Source: G965195345 sp965277775 (GTDB lineage: Bacteria > Pseudomonadota > Gammaproteobacteria > CAKMZV01). From it: a DNA stretch of 64,000 nt. Position numbers and translations under genes: made by a program. Of the stretch, positions 1 through 10,210 are shown piece by piece. Numbering within the stretch: position 1 is the stretch's first letter; each line of letters begins with the position of its first letter. The DNA is taken from positions 1,550,001 through 1,614,000 of the forward strand of contig OZ255843.1 in NCBI GenBank assembly GCA_965277775.1, in the 5' to 3' direction. A model generated the notes under the pieces. That model worked only from the letters and a program-made list of their open reading frames with translations, was not told the DNA's origin and ran no database searches.

Positions 1-3000
1 CCCGTATTTGACATTAAGGTTGACAACAAAGTCATCGTTGAAGCGGATCAAGTCGTCAACAAAAGACACGTCAAAATATTGACGGAAGCGAATGTCAAAC
101 GCCTAAATGTCCCATATCAATATGCCGTAGGCAAAGTTGTGGCGCATGACGTTGTCGAAAAAAGCAACAATAATGTGTTGATTAAGGCCAACGATGTTAT
201 TACCGAAGAAATTGTTGACATGCTCAAAGACAAAGGCAGTGGTAAATTAGACATCCTCTATATGGATGAATTAGAGCATGGTTCTTATTTGTCCGAGACA
301 TTAAGAATCGATTCAACGCTGACGCCATTGGAAGCTCGAATAGAAATCTACCGCATGATTCGCCCTGGCGAACCCCCCACTGAAGATGCTTCAAACCGTT
401 TGTTTGACAGTCTGTTTTTTGATGAACAACGCTATGACCTGACCGTCGTTGGGCGGATGAAGCTCAATAGAAGGTTACACAGAAGTTCCGACGAAGGCTC
501 TGGCGTACTTGAGAAAGAAGACATCTTGGATGTGATTCGTGAATTGATCAATATCAAAAATGGTCGCAGTCAAGTTGATGACATTGACACCTTAGCCAAT
601 CGACGCATTAAAGCCGTCGGGGAATTGGCTGAAAATGCTTGTAGAACTGGTTTGGCTCGCATTGATAGAGTGGTCAGAGAAAGATTGAGCTTGGCTGAAT
701 CTGAAGATTGGCACCCACAAGATTTGGTCAATCCAAAACCCATTACAGGTGCCTTAAAAGAATTTTTTGGTTCATCGCAATTGTCTCAATTTATGGATCA
801 AGTCAATCCATTGGCGGAAATCACGCATAAACGACGCATTTCGGCTTTAGGACCTGGAGGCTTAACCCGTGATCGTGCTGGTTTTGAAGTGCGCGACGTA
901 CACCCTACCCACTATGGTCGTATTTGCCCCGTTGAAACGCCAGAGGGTCCAAACATTGGGCTTATGAACTCATTGGCGATTTATGCTCGAGTCAATGACT
1001 ATGGATTTTTAGAAACGCCTTTCTTTAAAGTTAAAAAAGGCATCATCACTGAAGATATTATCTTTGTTTCTGCCATTGATGAAGCGCAGTATTACATTGC
1101 TCAAGCCAATGTGGAAATCGATAAATCTGGAAAAATATTGGGTGATTTATTGCCCTGTCGTCATCAAAATGAGACGACGGTTTGTATCCCTGACCGTTTT
1201 GACTTGGCCGAAGTTTCGCCCAAGCAATTGGTTTCAGTTGCTGCATCACTCATCCCCTTCTTAGAAAACGACGATGCGAACCGTGCCTTAATGGGCTCAA
1301 ACATGCAACGTCAAGCTGTCCCAACCATTAGAGCCAGAAAGCCTTTGGTTGGCACAGGCATGGAACGTTGCGTCGCCGTTGACTCGGGCAATGTGGTGGT
1401 CGCAAGCAGAGGCGGTATTGTAGAAAGCGTTGATGCTTCCAGAGTGGTGGTTCGGGCTGATGTCGAAAAATTGACAGAAGGTGATGTTGGGGTGGATATT
1501 TATAACTTACAAAAATATCTACGCTCTAACCAAAACACCTGCGTCAACCAGCGCCCCATTGTGCGACCTGGAGATAGATTGAATGCAAAAGATGTCATCG
1601 CGGATGGCTCTTCAACCGATTTGGGCGAACTGGCTTTGGGTCAAAATATGCGTGTCGCTTTTATGCCATGGAATGGCTATAACTTTGAAGACTCCATTTT
1701 GGTTTCGGAAAAAGTGGTTCGAGAAGACACTTATACCTCCATACATATTGAAGAATTAACTTGTCAAGCTCGAAGCACCAAACAAGGCAATGAAGAAATT
1801 TCAGCCGATATTCCCAATGTGGGCGATGCACAATTTGCCAATTTAGATGAGTCTGGCATTGTTACGATTGGTTCTGAAGTAAAAGCTGGCGATATTTTGG
1901 TTGGACGTGTTACGCCAAAAGGTGAAGTTCAGTTATCACCCGAGGAGAAACTGCTGCGCGCCATCTTTGGTGAAAAAGCTTCTGATTTCAAAGACACCTC
2001 TTTACGCGTACCATCGGGTATGGAAGGCACGGTCATCGATGTACAAATCTTTACCCGCGACGGGGTTGAAAAAGACCAACGTGCTTTGGAAATAGAAAGC
2101 AATGAATTGGCCAAAGTCCAAAAAGATTTAGACGATCAATTTGCCATCGTTCAACGTAACATTATTGTACGTTCGCGCGAAATGTTATTGAATAAGGTCG
2201 ATAAAAAAGGCAAAAAATTAACGGCCAGCGTTTTAGCAGATTTGTCTGATGAAGCCTTGTTAAAAGTGAAGACCAAAGAGGATAAGATCAACCGTTCCTT
2301 AGAGGGCTCGCAACGCCAATTGGTCGCTTTAAAAATGGAATTGGAAGAACGTTACAAGATTAAACGCGCCAAAATCACCCGAGGCGATGAACTTTCACCT
2401 GGAACATTGAAAATAGTCAAGGTTTTGGTTGCGGTTAAGCGTCAAATTCAACCAGGTGACAAGATGGCTGGTCGTCACGGTAACAAAGGGGTGGTGTCAC
2501 GCATTTGCCCCATTGAAGATATGCCTTACGATTCTGACGGCACGCCCGTGGACATCGTCCTGAATCCCTTAGGTGTTCCTTCGCGGATGAATGTGGGTCA
2601 GATTTTAGAAACCCATTTGGGGATGGCCGCTTCTGGTATTGGCAATCAAATCAATGAAATGCTACGCGACAATAAAAATGCTCAGACATTGCGCACCTAT
2701 CTGAAAGACATTTATTCAGAGGATGCTGAGTCGGCAGAAGTCGCCGCCATGTCGGATGACGAAGTCATGGAATTGGCGCAGAATTTGCGAGAAGGCTTAC
2801 CCGTTGCGACACCAGTTTTTGATGGTGCGGCGGAATCAGAAATTAAAGCCTTACTGACCAAAGCCAATGTGCCCACCAGTGGTCAAGTGGTTCTGTATGA
2901 TGGTCAAACCGGTTTAGCCTTTGATCGTAAAGTGACTGTAGGCTATATGTATGTACTCAAACTCAATCACTTGGTTGACGACAAAATGCACGCGCGCTCA

Positions 3001-3288
3001 ACAGGGCCTTACAGCTTAGTCACCCAACAACCCCTTGGCGGTAAAGCGCAATCGGGTGGTCAAAGATTCGGTGAAATGGAAGTTTGGGCATTAGAGGCGT
3101 ATGGCGCTGCTTACACTTTACAAGAAATGTTGACGGTCAAGTCTGACGATTTACAAGGGCGTACCCACATTTATAAGAATATTGTTGATGGCAATCACAA
3201 TATGCATTCTGGCATACCTGAATCGCTTGGTGTTCTCCTAAAAGAGATCAAAGCACTGGGTATAGACATTCAGATGGAATCGGAATAA
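1..3288 (+). CDS. rpoB: RNA polymerase beta subunit (5' end outside window)
   Basis: Catalytic beta subunit of RNA polymerase. The frame is open from the first base of the window, so the start codon lies upstream; 1095 residues are visible, against about 1340 for the full family. The rifampicin-binding cluster I (GSSQLSQFMDQ, bases 769-801) is followed by HKRRISALGPGGL. The strongly conserved KMAGRHGNKGVVSR lies near base 2461 and the C-terminal clamp segment near base 3061 (GGQRFGEMEVWALEAYGA). It is followed after 16 bases by rpoC with a good ribosome binding site, the usual rpoBC operon. In cluster I the residue equivalent to E. coli N518 is Val and S522 is Ala; H526 and S531 are unchanged. 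Confidence 0.98.
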   Translation, partial: PVFDIKVDNKVIVEADQVVNKRHVKILTEANVKRLNVPYQYAVGKVVAHDVVEKSNNNVLIKANDVITEEIVDMLKDKGSGKLDILYMDELEHGSYLSETLRIDSTLTPLEARIEIYRMIRPGEPPTEDASNRLFDSLFFDEQRYDLTVVGRMKLNRRLHRSSDEGSGVLEKEDILDVIRELINIKNGRSQVDDIDTLANRRIKAVGELAENACRTGLARIDRVVRERLSLAESEDWHPQDLVNPKPITGALKEFFGSSQLSQFMDQVNPLAEITHKRRISALGPGGLTRDRAGFEVRDVHPTHYGRICPVETPEGPNIGLMNSLAIYARVNDYGFLETPFFKVKKGIITEDIIFVSAIDEAQYYIAQANVEIDKSGKILGDLLPCRHQNETTVCIPDRFDLAEVSPKQLVSVAASLIPFLENDDANRALMGSNMQRQAVPTIRARKPLVGTGMERCVAVDSGNVVVASRGGIVESVDASRVVVRADVEKLTEGDVGVDIYNLQKYLRSNQNTCVNQRPIVRPGDRLNAKDVIADGSSTDLGELALGQNMRVAFMPWNGYNFEDSILVSEKVVREDTYTSIHIEELTCQARSTKQGNEEISADIPNVGDAQFANLDESGIVTIGSEVKAGDILVGRVTPKGEVQLSPEEKLLRAIFGEKASDFKDTSLRVPSGMEGTVIDVQIFTRDGVEKDQRALEIESNELAKVQKDLDDQFAIVQRNIIVRSREMLLNKVDKKGKKLTASVLADLSDEALLKVKTKEDKINRSLEGSQRQLVALKMELEERYKIKRAKITRGDELSPGTLKIVKVLVAVKRQIQPGDKMAGRHGNKGVVSRICPIEDMPYDSDGTPVDIVLNPLGVPSRMNVGQILETHLGMAASGIGNQINEMLRDNKNAQTLRTYLKDIYSEDAESAEVAAMSDDEVMELAQNLREGLPVATPVFDGAAESEIKALLTKANVPTSGQVVLYDGQTGLAFDRKVTVGYMYVLKLNHLVDDKMHARSTGPYSLVTQQPLGGKAQSGGQRFGEMEVWALEAYGAAYTLQEMLTVKSDDLQGRTHIYKNIVDGNHNMHSGIPESLGVLLKEIKALGIDIQMESE

Positions 3289-3304
3289 TTTTAGGAGAAT
3301 TAGA

Positions 3305-6300
3305 ATGAAAGAAATGTTGAATTTGATAAAAAAACAAAATACACTTTCAAATTTTGATACGGTTCGAATAGGATTGGCAGATCCCGATAAAATCAAATTG
3401 CCTCCGCCTCGTGGCTGGTCTTATGGTGAGGTTAAAAAACCTGAAACCATCAATTACCGGACTTTTAAACCTGAACGGGATGGTCTTTTTTGCGCCAAAA
3501 TATTTGGCCCCATGAAAGATTTTGAGTGTCTTTGTGGCAAATACAAGGGCATTAAAAATCGCGGGGTATTTTGTGAGAAGTGCGGCGTTGAAATCACTCA
3601 GATGAAGGTCAGACGTGACCGTATGGGTCACATTGAACTGGCCGCGCCCGTTGCCCATATTTGGTTTTTAAAATCATTGCCATCACGCATCGGATTGTTA
3701 TTAGATAAAACACTGCGTGAAATTGAAATCATTCTCTATTATGAAGCTTCTGTGGTGACGGATCCAGGCTCAACTGATTTTGAAATGATGCAAATTCTAC
3801 GCGATGAAGAACTGATTGAAGCCCGTGAAAAATATGGCCAAGAATTCAGAGCACTGATGGGTGCCGAAGCCATTCACGAGTTGTTGTCGAAAATGGATTT
3901 AAAAGAACAAATTGTTGACCTACAAGAACAGCTGGTCAATTGTCGCAGTGAAGCGCGTTCGAAAAAATTGTCCAAAAGATTGCGTTTGGTGCAAGCACTC
4001 CTTGAATCAGGCAATCGTCCTGAATGGATGATCTTGAAAGTTTTGCCTGTGCTACCACCAGAATTGAGACCATTGGTCTCTTTGGAAGGTGGTCGTTTTG
4101 CTACTTCAGATTTAAATGATTTGTACCGTCGTGTGATCAATCGCAATAATCGATTGCGCCGACTGTTGGATTTGGGTGCGCCTGAAATCATTGTGCGCAA
4201 TGAAAAAAGAATGCTACAAGAGTCTGTGGATTCCTTATTAGACAACGGCCGCAGAGGTCGCCCTGTGCTCGGTAACAAACGTCCTTTAAAATCACTGGCA
4301 GATATGATCAAAGGCAAGCAAGGACGTTTCCGTCAGAATTTGCTTGGTAAGCGCGTTGACTATTCGGGTCGTTCGGTGATTGTGGTTGGACCCAAATTGA
4401 AGCTACATGAATGTGGCTTACCCAAACTCATGGCTTTGGAATTATTTAAACCTTTCGTTTTCAGCGTATTGATCCGAAAAGAACAAGCGGCGACCATTCG
4501 AGTGGCTAAGAAGATGGTTGAAACGCGCGAAGACTGTGTTTGGGATGCATTAGATGAAATCATTCGTGAGCACCCAGTTCTGCTCAACAGAGCGCCGACA
4601 CTCCATAGACTAGGCATTCAAGCATTTGAGCCCGTTTTGATTGAAGGCAAAGCCATCCAACTGCATCCCTTGGTGTGCGCGGCGTACAATGCCGATTTTG
4701 ATGGCGATCAGATGGCAGTTCACGTGCCCTTATCAATAGAAGCACAAACCGAAGCACGGGTGTTGATGATGTCAACCAATAACCTGCTTTCACCCGCAAA
4801 TGGTGATCCGATTATTGTGCCCTCGCAAGACGTTGTATTGGGGCTGTATTATCTGACCCGTGAAAAAATTGGGGCCAAAGGCGAAGGGATGACATTCAGT
4901 TCAGTCGCCGATGTGGAACGCGCTTACTCATTAGGCATTGTGGAATTACACGCAAAAGTAGAAGTGAGAATAACCGAAAACTTGAAAGACGAAGAGGGCG
5001 TAGAAATTGAAACGACTCAACGTCGTAAAACGACGGTTGGGCGTGCGCTTCTATGGGAAATCATTCCCAAAGGGCTACCCTTTAATTTATTAGATAAACC
5101 GATGACTAAAAAGAATATTTCAGGCGTATTGAATGCCAGTTTCCGTTCTTTGGGCGCTAAGGAGTCGGTGATACTTGCCGACCAGCTTATGTATATGGGC
5201 TTTAGGTATTCAACGCGTTCGGGCATTTCGTTTGGTGTGGATGACATGATTGTACCGACCATGAAAAAAACCGCCATTGATGAAGCCATCGGTCAAGTGA
5301 AAGAAATTGAAAAACAATTCCACGGCGGCTTGCTAACAGAAGGTGAGCGCTATAACAAAGTGATTGACGTTTGGACGCATACCAATGAGAAAGTAACCAA
5401 AGCGATGATTGATACCATTGAGTATGAATCGGTTGTTGATGGCAATGGTAAGACGGTTCAAATGCCTTCGTTTAACTCCATTTACATGATGGCTGATTCT
5501 GGTGCGCGGGGGTCTATGGCTCAGTTGCGTCAGTTGGCTGGTATGCGTGGGTTGATGGCAAAGCCGAATGGTTCAATCATTGAAACCCCCATTACAGCGA
5601 ATTTCCGTGAAGGATTGACCGTACTACAGTACTTCACATCAACGCATGGCGCGAGAAAAGGGCTGGCGGATACAGCGCTTAAAACAGCGAACTCTGGTTA
5701 TTTAACTCGTCGTCTTGTCGATGTCGCTCAAGATGTGGTGGTGTCCAGCGAAGAATTTTCTGAAGACCCAGGTATTGCCAAATCCGCTTTGGTTGAAGGC
5801 GGTGATGTGGTCGAAAAAATCAGAGAACGCGTATTAGGGCGTGTCTTGGCTAGCGATATTATGAAGCCCGGTAAAAAGAATGAAGTGTTAATACATAAAA
5901 ACACTTTGTTGGATGAAAAACAGACCGATATTTTGGAAGCCAATAGCATCGATTCTGTTCAGGTTCGTTCTCCCTTAACCGATACCACGCGCTTTGGATT
6001 ATCGCGCCATAGTTATGGTCGTGATCTCGCACGAGGTAAATTGGTCAATATAGGTGAAGCGGTTGGCATCATTGCTGCCCAATCGATTGGTGAGCCTGGC
6101 ACTCAGTTGACCATGAGGACATTTCACATCGGTGGAGCGGCCTCAAGGGCTGCTGCCGAAACCCAAATTGCCGTCAACAATACTGGGCATGCGGTTTTGC
6201 ATAATGTCAAACTCCTTAAGAACCCTGAAGGTAAGCAGTTGGTTGTTTCTCGTTCAGGTGAAATGTCCATTAAAGATGAATCTGGATTGGAGAAGGAACG

Positions 6301-7534
6301 TTATAAATTAGTTTATGGCTCTCAAATCACCGTTAAAAATAATGCCAAAGTAAAAGCGGGCGATGTTGTTGCCACGTGGGAACCACACACCCATCCAATG
6401 ATTACCGAAGTTTCGGGCACCATTAAATTCTTTAACTTTATTCAAGGTCAAACGGTTGATACAACCACCGATGAACTCACTGGGCTGTCAACGATTATTG
6501 TCAATAAAGCGGTTGATGCGGGTGCAAAAGATAATCGGCCGATGATTAAAGTGGTCGATAAGAATGGCAAAGATGTCTGCTTCACTGGAACAAAAACACC
6601 GGCTAATTACTTTTTACCAGGCGGTGCCATGGTCAATGTTTTAGATGGTCAAACAATTGGCGTGGGCTCTATTCTTGCTAAAATACCGCAAGAAAGCCTA
6701 AAAACAAGGGACATTACGGGTGGTTTGCCTCGCGTAGCTGACTTATTTGAAGCGCGTATTCCCAAAGAGCCTGCGATTTTGGCAGAGCAAAGTGGGTTGA
6801 TCTCATTCGGCAAGGAAACCAAAGGGAAATACCGCTTAATCATTACAGACTTAGACAGCTCGCACGAAATATTGATACCGAAATGGCGTCAAATCAATGT
6901 GTTTGATGGTGAGAGTGTCACCAAAGGCGATGTTTTGGTGGATGGTGCACCCAATCCGCACGATATTCTAAGAGTGCGTGGGGTTGAGTCATTGGCCAAC
7001 TATTTCATCAATGAGGTCCAAAGTGTTTATCGACTTCAAGGTGTAAAAATTAATGATCTACACATTGAGGTGATTATTAGACAAATGTTACGCAAAGTTG
7101 AAGTGACCGATCCAGGTGATTCTTTCTTGGTTCAAGGGGAACAGGTTGAATATAACCGATTGTTAGAAATCAATGATGCGCTAAACAGCGAAGGTAAGAG
7201 TCCTGTGACTTACGAGCGGATCTTATTGGGCATTACCAAAGCCTCTTTGGCGACGGAGTCATTCATTTCTGCGGCCTCATTCCAAGAAACCACTAAGGTG
7301 TTAACAGACGCTGCGGTTTATGGTAAAAAAGATAAATTGTTAGGACTGAAAGAAAACGTCATTGTTGGTCGCCTTATTCCTTCGGGTACCGGCTTGAGGT
7401 ATCATCAAACTGAACCTGAATTTGAATCAGACGATGATATTGAAATGCTCTTAGGTCAGCAAGAGTTTGAAGAAGCTTTGCCCATTAATCCTAATGAGAA
7501 CAGTGAATCCATCGATTCACCGATGGCGGAGTAA
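3305..7534 (+). CDS. rpoC: RNA polymerase beta' subunit, lacking the second zinc site
   Basis: Largest subunit of RNA polymerase, 1409 residues, normal length. ATG preceded by TTTAGGAGAA. The first zinc site is intact: C75, C77, C90, C93 in CLCGKYKG...CEKCG. The catalytic Mg-binding loop NADFDGDQ is at residues 462-469, and the trigger-loop/bridge-helix region (IAAQSIGEPGTQLTMRTF) is present. The second zinc site is missing: the positions of E. coli C814, C888, C895 and C898 are Phe818, Asp893, Ser900 and Ser903, with surrounding sequence (YGRDLARG, VEGGDV) well aligned and no gap. Downstream there is no rpsL-rpsG-fusA; transcription meets a convergent gene. The identity is certain; the zinc-site loss is read directly but its consequence is inferred. 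Confidence 0.98.
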   Translation: MKEMLNLIKKQNTLSNFDTVRIGLADPDKIKLPPPRGWSYGEVKKPETINYRTFKPERDGLFCAKIFGPMKDFECLCGKYKGIKNRGVFCEKCGVEITQMKVRRDRMGHIELAAPVAHIWFLKSLPSRIGLLLDKTLREIEIILYYEASVVTDPGSTDFEMMQILRDEELIEAREKYGQEFRALMGAEAIHELLSKMDLKEQIVDLQEQLVNCRSEARSKKLSKRLRLVQALLESGNRPEWMILKVLPVLPPELRPLVSLEGGRFATSDLNDLYRRVINRNNRLRRLLDLGAPEIIVRNEKRMLQESVDSLLDNGRRGRPVLGNKRPLKSLADMIKGKQGRFRQNLLGKRVDYSGRSVIVVGPKLKLHECGLPKLMALELFKPFVFSVLIRKEQAATIRVAKKMVETREDCVWDALDEIIREHPVLLNRAPTLHRLGIQAFEPVLIEGKAIQLHPLVCAAYNADFDGDQMAVHVPLSIEAQTEARVLMMSTNNLLSPANGDPIIVPSQDVVLGLYYLTREKIGAKGEGMTFSSVADVERAYSLGIVELHAKVEVRITENLKDEEGVEIETTQRRKTTVGRALLWEIIPKGLPFNLLDKPMTKKNISGVLNASFRSLGAKESVILADQLMYMGFRYSTRSGISFGVDDMIVPTMKKTAIDEAIGQVKEIEKQFHGGLLTEGERYNKVIDVWTHTNEKVTKAMIDTIEYESVVDGNGKTVQMPSFNSIYMMADSGARGSMAQLRQLAGMRGLMAKPNGSIIETPITANFREGLTVLQYFTSTHGARKGLADTALKTANSGYLTRRLVDVAQDVVVSSEEFSEDPGIAKSALVEGGDVVEKIRERVLGRVLASDIMKPGKKNEVLIHKNTLLDEKQTDILEANSIDSVQVRSPLTDTTRFGLSRHSYGRDLARGKLVNIGEAVGIIAAQSIGEPGTQLTMRTFHIGGAASRAAAETQIAVNNTGHAVLHNVKLLKNPEGKQLVVSRSGEMSIKDESGLEKERYKLVYGSQITVKNNAKVKAGDVVATWEPHTHPMITEVSGTIKFFNFIQGQTVDTTTDELTGLSTIIVNKAVDAGAKDNRPMIKVVDKNGKDVCFTGTKTPANYFLPGGAMVNVLDGQTIGVGSILAKIPQESLKTRDITGGLPRVADLFEARIPKEPAILAEQSGLISFGKETKGKYRLIITDLDSSHEILIPKWRQINVFDGESVTKGDVLVDGAPNPHDILRVRGVESLANYFINEVQSVYRLQGVKINDLHIEVIIRQMLRKVEVTDPGDSFLVQGEQVEYNRLLEINDALNSEGKSPVTYERILLGITKASLATESFISAASFQETTKVLTDAAVYGKKDKLLGLKENVIVGRLIPSGTGLRYHQTEPEFESDDDIEMLLGQQEFEEALPINPNENSESIDSPMAE

Positions 7535-7565
7535 GCTCAAAGTCTTTGTTGTTAAATTCTTGGAT

Positions 7566-7593
7566 GCTTCTCCCCGATTAAAAGGGGGGAAGC
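7566..7593 (+). terminator. hairpin between rpoC and the convergent adaptor gene
   Basis: Ten-base inverted repeat GCTTCTCCCC / GGGGGGAAGC (one G-T pair) with an 8-base loop, 32 bases after the rpoC stop and 35 bases beyond the 3' end of the convergent gene. No T-run follows on either strand, so efficient intrinsic termination is not assured; its position between converging genes is the main support. Confidence 0.4.
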
Positions 7594-7627
7594 AAAATTC
7601 AATTCACTAAATGATCAGTTGGAGCGT

Positions 7628-8668
7628 CTATTGCTCTATCAAGTGCGCATTCTCGGCAACGATTTGCGTTTCACCTGCCAATGCTGGGATATCAAATGGT
7701 CGGCCTTCTTGGGCATTGGGCAATGTGATGAATTTGTAACCCTTGTCTTTTACGATCCAGATCCCAAGTTTGTCACCCATTCTTTGCAAATACTTAGCGG
7801 GTAATCTTGCTGTCGTTGAACGCCATTGCAAAAGTGGCGCATCTCCAATCAGCAATGGTTTGCTACTGGTTAAACGCATCGTTTGGGTTCGATTACTGGG
7901 GTTTACTTGAGGAATGATTGTAATGAGGTTGAGCTCAACTTTGTTTTTATCAAGATCCTTTGTCCAGAATGCACTGGCGCTGACAAAATCAGCCACCGAA
8001 TCAACAGGGATGTCCGCTTCAATCACGCTGTTATTGGCTTCTAATAATTGAAGTACTGGGCTACCCGGATTAACAAACTCTTCTTCATCGACCAGCCTTT
8101 GGGTTATAACGCCAGTAAATGGTGAAGTTATGGTGCATTTATCAACATTCAGCTTGGCCGATTGGATGCTGATGCGTTGAATCTTTAGTTGAATGTTCAG
8201 TTGCTCAATGCCCTGCTGGATTCTATCTAAATTGGCTTTGGGGAAATTATTTTGTTTATACAAAGCATTTGATCGATTAAACTCAATGGTCGTCCATTTC
8301 AGTTCATTGTTCAAGCGTTCATACTGATCATTTTGCAATTGAGCTGCGAGCTTAAATGCTCGGCAATCGAGTTGAACCAAGGTTTGTCCTTTGCGCGCTT
8401 CATCGCCAACTTCAGTATTGATGTCAACGATTTTTGCACTGATTTCAGAGCGAATCGTCACATCATTAAGGGGAATGACTTTGGCAATGATGGCATGGTT
8501 CGGAAAAGATTGTATATCCTTTAAGGCAATGGTGGTCACATCCTCTGCCAAGGCTGATGGGGCGGCGGTGAGACCTAACATCATCCATAATAATACGCGT
8601 GACCGAATGCGCATAGGACCTCGTTTGAATGGAAATAGCAAAGACTTGTACATAGACTGAAAACTCAT
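7628..8668 (-). CDS. periplasmic adaptor (membrane fusion) protein, HlyD/RND type
   Basis: 346 residues. An N-terminal hydrophobic signal segment (MRIRSRVLLWMMLGLTAAPS, ending ALA) begins at residue 19, so the secreted form may start at base 8614; the longer start overlaps the pepA stop as ATGA, suggesting translational coupling. Residues about 70-115 form a lipoyl-like half-motif (I-R-S-E-I-S-A-K-I), followed by a helical hairpin region and the second half (SPFTGVITQRLVDEEEFV), as in adaptors of RND and ABC efflux systems. These proteins bridge inner-membrane pumps to an outer-membrane channel. No pump or channel gene is adjacent, so the substrate and partner are unknown. The family assignment is good, a specific function is not. 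Confidence 0.8.
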   Translation of the reverse strand: MSFQSMYKSLLFPFKRGPMRIRSRVLLWMMLGLTAAPSALAEDVTTIALKDIQSFPNHAIIAKVIPLNDVTIRSEISAKIVDINTEVGDEARKGQTLVQLDCRAFKLAAQLQNDQYERLNNELKWTTIEFNRSNALYKQNNFPKANLDRIQQGIEQLNIQLKIQRISIQSAKLNVDKCTITSPFTGVITQRLVDEEEFVNPGSPVLQLLEANNSVIEADIPVDSVADFVSASAFWTKDLDKNKVELNLITIIPQVNPSNRTQTMRLTSSKPLLIGDAPLLQWRSTTARLPAKYLQRMGDKLGIWIVKDKGYKFITLPNAQEGRPFDIPALAGETQIVAENAHLIEQ

Positions 8669-10200
8669 CGGATTAAATATTCACATAATAGCCCGACGGG
8701 TCGGCCCGTTGAACCCTTCTCGCGTCCCGTTTTCCAAGCCGTTCCGGCAATGTCAAGATGCGCCCACGGCGTTTGTTTTGAGACAAAACGCTGCAAAAAG
8801 CAAGCGGCTGTAATGGTGCCAGCACCTCGCCCATCGCTGATGTTGGCCATGTCAGCAAAATTGCTGTGCAGTTGCTCATTATAATCTTCATCTAAAGGCA
8901 ACTGCCAGCAACGGTCGTGGCTGCCATAGCCCGCCGTGGCCAAATCCTGAGCCAATGATTCACTGTTACTCATCAAGCCACTAAAGTGGGCACCCAGTGC
9001 CACAACGCAAGCGCCTGTTAAAGTTGCCACATCGATGATGCAAGCGGGATTGAACTTTTGAGCATAATTTAAAGCATCACAAAGAATCAATCGACCTTCG
9101 GCATCGGTATTTAAAATTTCAATGGTTTGACCAGAAGCACTTTGGACGACGTCTCCAGGTTTGGTCGCGTGGTGGGCGGGCATATTTTCAGTGGCGGGTA
9201 TAAGGGCAATGACGGGGTGTTGATGGTCCATCATGGCGAGCGCTGCCATGGTGCCAATGACACTGGCAGCCCCAGACATATCAAACTTCATTTCATCCAT
9301 ACTTGCAGAGGGCTTCAGCGATATGCCGCCAGTATCAAAAGTGACGCCTTTGCCGATGAGAACGGTCGGCTCTTGTTGAGATTTTGCACGAGGTTGATAA
9401 TGAAGTTCAATCAAAAAAGCGGGCTCAATACTGCCTCTTGACACGCTAAGGTGCGCGTTCATCCCTAATTTTTGTAGGGCTTTTTCGTCTAATATGTGGG
9501 TCGATAATGGTTTAAATTGCTGTGCAAGCAATCGGGCAACTTCGGTCAAATCTTTTGGGGTACACAAATTGGCTGGAAGATTACCCAACTGTTTGGCAAT
9601 GTTGATGCCCATGCCAATAGATTTACCAACAGTGGTTGCTTGTTCCACGCCGTCTAAATCTGATTCGCTGACTGGGTAAATAACAGCCATAGCAGGTGGA
9701 TTTTGAATGGCTTTGTGCGGCAGGGCAAATTGGTACAAGTGGCTGGTTTGAACCTTGAGGCTTTGGCGCACCCTCCAATATAAATCTTTAGCATTATTGT
9801 TGTCCGCAACGGAGGCGTGAACGTGGGTAAAGACCACAGATTGCCATTTTTGATCGACTGCCAGCTTAGCAACGGCATTTTGAATTTTATAAAAGCTTGC
9901 AACCGATAATTCGGTTGGCTGACCCAATCCAACGAAAAGAATACGTTTGGCTGACAGCAAAGCATCATTGTGCCAAAGCAAAGTGGTGCCAATGGTTGCA
10001 TCAAATTCGGTCTTGGATTTGATAAATTCAATCAGTGCAGCACCGTGCTGTTGTTCAAAAGATTGATGACCCGTGCATAATTGATGGTTGTTATGCACAC
10101 CGATGGTGATACAGCTCGATTCAATGGTCGCAGGGTCTTGGTTAATCGCTTGTGCGTTGATGATTTTTGGTTGTATTTGGTGGTCAATCAGGTTTGTCAT
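8665..10200 (-). CDS. pepA: leucyl aminopeptidase (M17)
   Basis: Cytosolic dizinc/dimanganese aminopeptidase that removes N-terminal residues from peptides; in E. coli the same protein also acts as a DNA-binding factor in Xer recombination. 511 residues, usual length. The metal-binding signature NTDAEGR is at residues 364-370, with upstream GKGVTFDTGGISLKPS and MDEMKFDMSGAA carrying other metal and catalytic Lys residues. The C-terminal region (GYGSHDRCWQLPLDEDY, HLDIAGTAW) matches the family. Transcribed away from accA; overlaps the following adaptor gene by 4 bases. Confidence 0.96.
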   Translation of the reverse strand: MTNLIDHQIQPKIINAQAINQDPATIESSCITIGVHNNHQLCTGHQSFEQQHGAALIEFIKSKTEFDATIGTTLLWHNDALLSAKRILFVGLGQPTELSVASFYKIQNAVAKLAVDQKWQSVVFTHVHASVADNNNAKDLYWRVRQSLKVQTSHLYQFALPHKAIQNPPAMAVIYPVSESDLDGVEQATTVGKSIGMGINIAKQLGNLPANLCTPKDLTEVARLLAQQFKPLSTHILDEKALQKLGMNAHLSVSRGSIEPAFLIELHYQPRAKSQQEPTVLIGKGVTFDTGGISLKPSASMDEMKFDMSGAASVIGTMAALAMMDHQHPVIALIPATENMPAHHATKPGDVVQSASGQTIEILNTDAEGRLILCDALNYAQKFNPACIIDVATLTGACVVALGAHFSGLMSNSESLAQDLATAGYGSHDRCWQLPLDEDYNEQLHSNFADMANISDGRGAGTITAACFLQRFVSKQTPWAHLDIAGTAWKTGREKGSTGRPVGLLCEYLIR

Positions 10201-10210
10201 AAAATGGATT

